From Bacteroidota bacterium (lineage in GTDB: Bacteria > Bacteroidota > Rhodothermia > Rhodothermales > JAAAOL01): a DNA stretch of 5,992 nt. Below are positions 5,484 to 5,992 of the stretch, piece after piece. The notes under the pieces were generated by a model that was not told the DNA's origin, searched no databases, and was given only the letters and a program-made list of their open reading frames with translations. The stretch is taken from the NCBI GenBank assembly GCA_009908885.1, contig JAAAOL010000407.1, positions 1 through 5,992 on the forward strand, written 5' to 3'. Position 1 is the stretch's first letter. Each line of letters begins with the position of its first letter. A program made the position numbers and the translations under genes.

Positions 5484-5992
5484 ATGCGGTGCCTCACTTC
5501 GATCCGCTGGCTCCTCGTGGCCGTTCTTCTCGGTCTCTCTATCCCGAGCCAGGCGCAGGACGCCTCCACGCTCACCCCCGACGAGGCGGTCCGTCTCGCG
5601 CTCGACCATAACCGCACGCTCCAGGCTGCCACGGCTCAGGCCGACGCCGTCGCCGCCCGCGCCCGGGCCGTCCGCACGCAGCGCCTGCCGACGATCCGCG
5701 GGTCCGGGCAGTACACGCGCCTCAGCGCCAACATCCCGGACCCCACGCTGTCGGTGCCTGCCATTCCGGGGCTCGACACCACGTCGCTGGCGCTCGTCGA
5801 GATTCCACTGGACCGGTATGCGGCCCGGCTGCGGGTGGAGCAGCCGCTGTTCACGGGCTTCCGCATCACGAATCAGGTGGAAGCGGCCCGGCGCTATGCC
5901 GAGGCCGAGCAGCGCCGGGTGGCAGAGACACAGGCGGCGGTCGCCTTTCAGGCGCGGCAGGCCTTCTGGGCGCTGCACCAGGCCGAGGCGGT
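5484..5992 (+). CDS. TolC-family outer-membrane efflux protein, C-terminus cut by window edge
   Basis: The frame is open from ATG 5484 to the window end: 169 residues plus two bases, roughly the first third to 40 % of a family that is usually 420-500 residues. A Sec signal peptide is clear: MRCLTSIR, hydrophobic core 9-20, SQA with likely cleavage after A24. The mature part begins LTPDEAVRLALDHNRTLQAA (30-49), the standard TolC-family opening helix. A long Ala/Arg-rich helix follows, then LPTIRGSGQYTRL (68-80), leading into the first outer-membrane β-strands. RVEQPLFTGFRITNQVEAAR (117-136) is the family's Q-P-L-F-x-G-F-R return into the next periplasmic helix. Such proteins trimerise into an outer-membrane channel for RND or ABC efflux pumps or type I secretion; the partner genes usually follow and would lie outside this window. 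No Shine-Dalgarno tract is visible. Confidence 0.93.
   Translation, partial: MRCLTSIRWLLVAVLLGLSIPSQAQDASTLTPDEAVRLALDHNRTLQAATAQADAVAARARAVRTQRLPTIRGSGQYTRLSANIPDPTLSVPAIPGLDTTSLALVEIPLDRYAARLRVEQPLFTGFRITNQVEAARRYAEAEQRRVAETQAAVAFQARQAFWALHQAEA

Noticed and set aside
5067..5978. Minus-strand open frame of 303 codons
   Set aside because: It is antisense to the end of the dehydrogenase, the whole spacer and the well-supported TolC-family gene. Its Arg/His-rich composition is typical of a GC-rich shadow frame.

Overview
The window is GC-rich, gene-dense bacterial DNA with six protein genes, two of them cut by the window edges. The extracytoplasmic protein at 340-1224 is strongly acidic (54 Asp/Glu against about 18 Lys/Arg after the signal peptide). 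Most start codons follow C/A-rich leaders with no Shine-Dalgarno purine tract. Together with the gene styles this suggests a salt-adapted member of the Bacteroidota, perhaps the Rhodothermales/Salinibacter side. That placement is an inference; there is no rRNA or marker gene here to confirm it.

Layout. 1-238 (-): N-terminal half of an SRPBCC ligand-binding-fold protein. 239-339: short divergent spacer. 340-1224 (+): exported Met-rich protein, possibly with a LolA-like fold and a helical insertion. 1225-1432: spacer of degenerate, inverted GTCATTGG-type words. 3305-1433 (-): a two-gene operon, permease then ATPase, overlapping by 8 bases, encoding an ABC transporter of unknown substrate. 3306-3433: spacer made almost wholly of period-8 repeats in two inverted arms. 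3434-4195 (-): TrmH/SpoU-family RNA 2'-O-methyltransferase. 4196-4395: divergent spacer with small palindromes. 4396-5115 (+): classical short-chain dehydrogenase/reductase. 5116-5483: 368-base spacer with inverted heptamer arms, a REP-like hairpin and a second strong hairpin. 5484 to the end (+): N-terminal part of a TolC-family outer-membrane efflux protein.

The genes do not form one pathway. The only clear functional unit is the overlapping ABC permease/ATPase pair. The dehydrogenase, the methyltransferase and the SRPBCC protein look like independent single genes. The TolC-like gene probably opens an efflux operon that continues beyond the window.

No CRISPR array, tRNA, rRNA, transposase or phage gene was seen, and I found no convincing new defence or metabolic system. 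The most unusual material is between the genes. Three spacers each carry degenerate 7- or 8-base tandem words arranged as two arms of opposite polarity, with a different word in each spacer. Secondary points are the unassigned ABC permease with its atypical ATPase Q-loop, and the Met-rich helical insertion in the exported protein.
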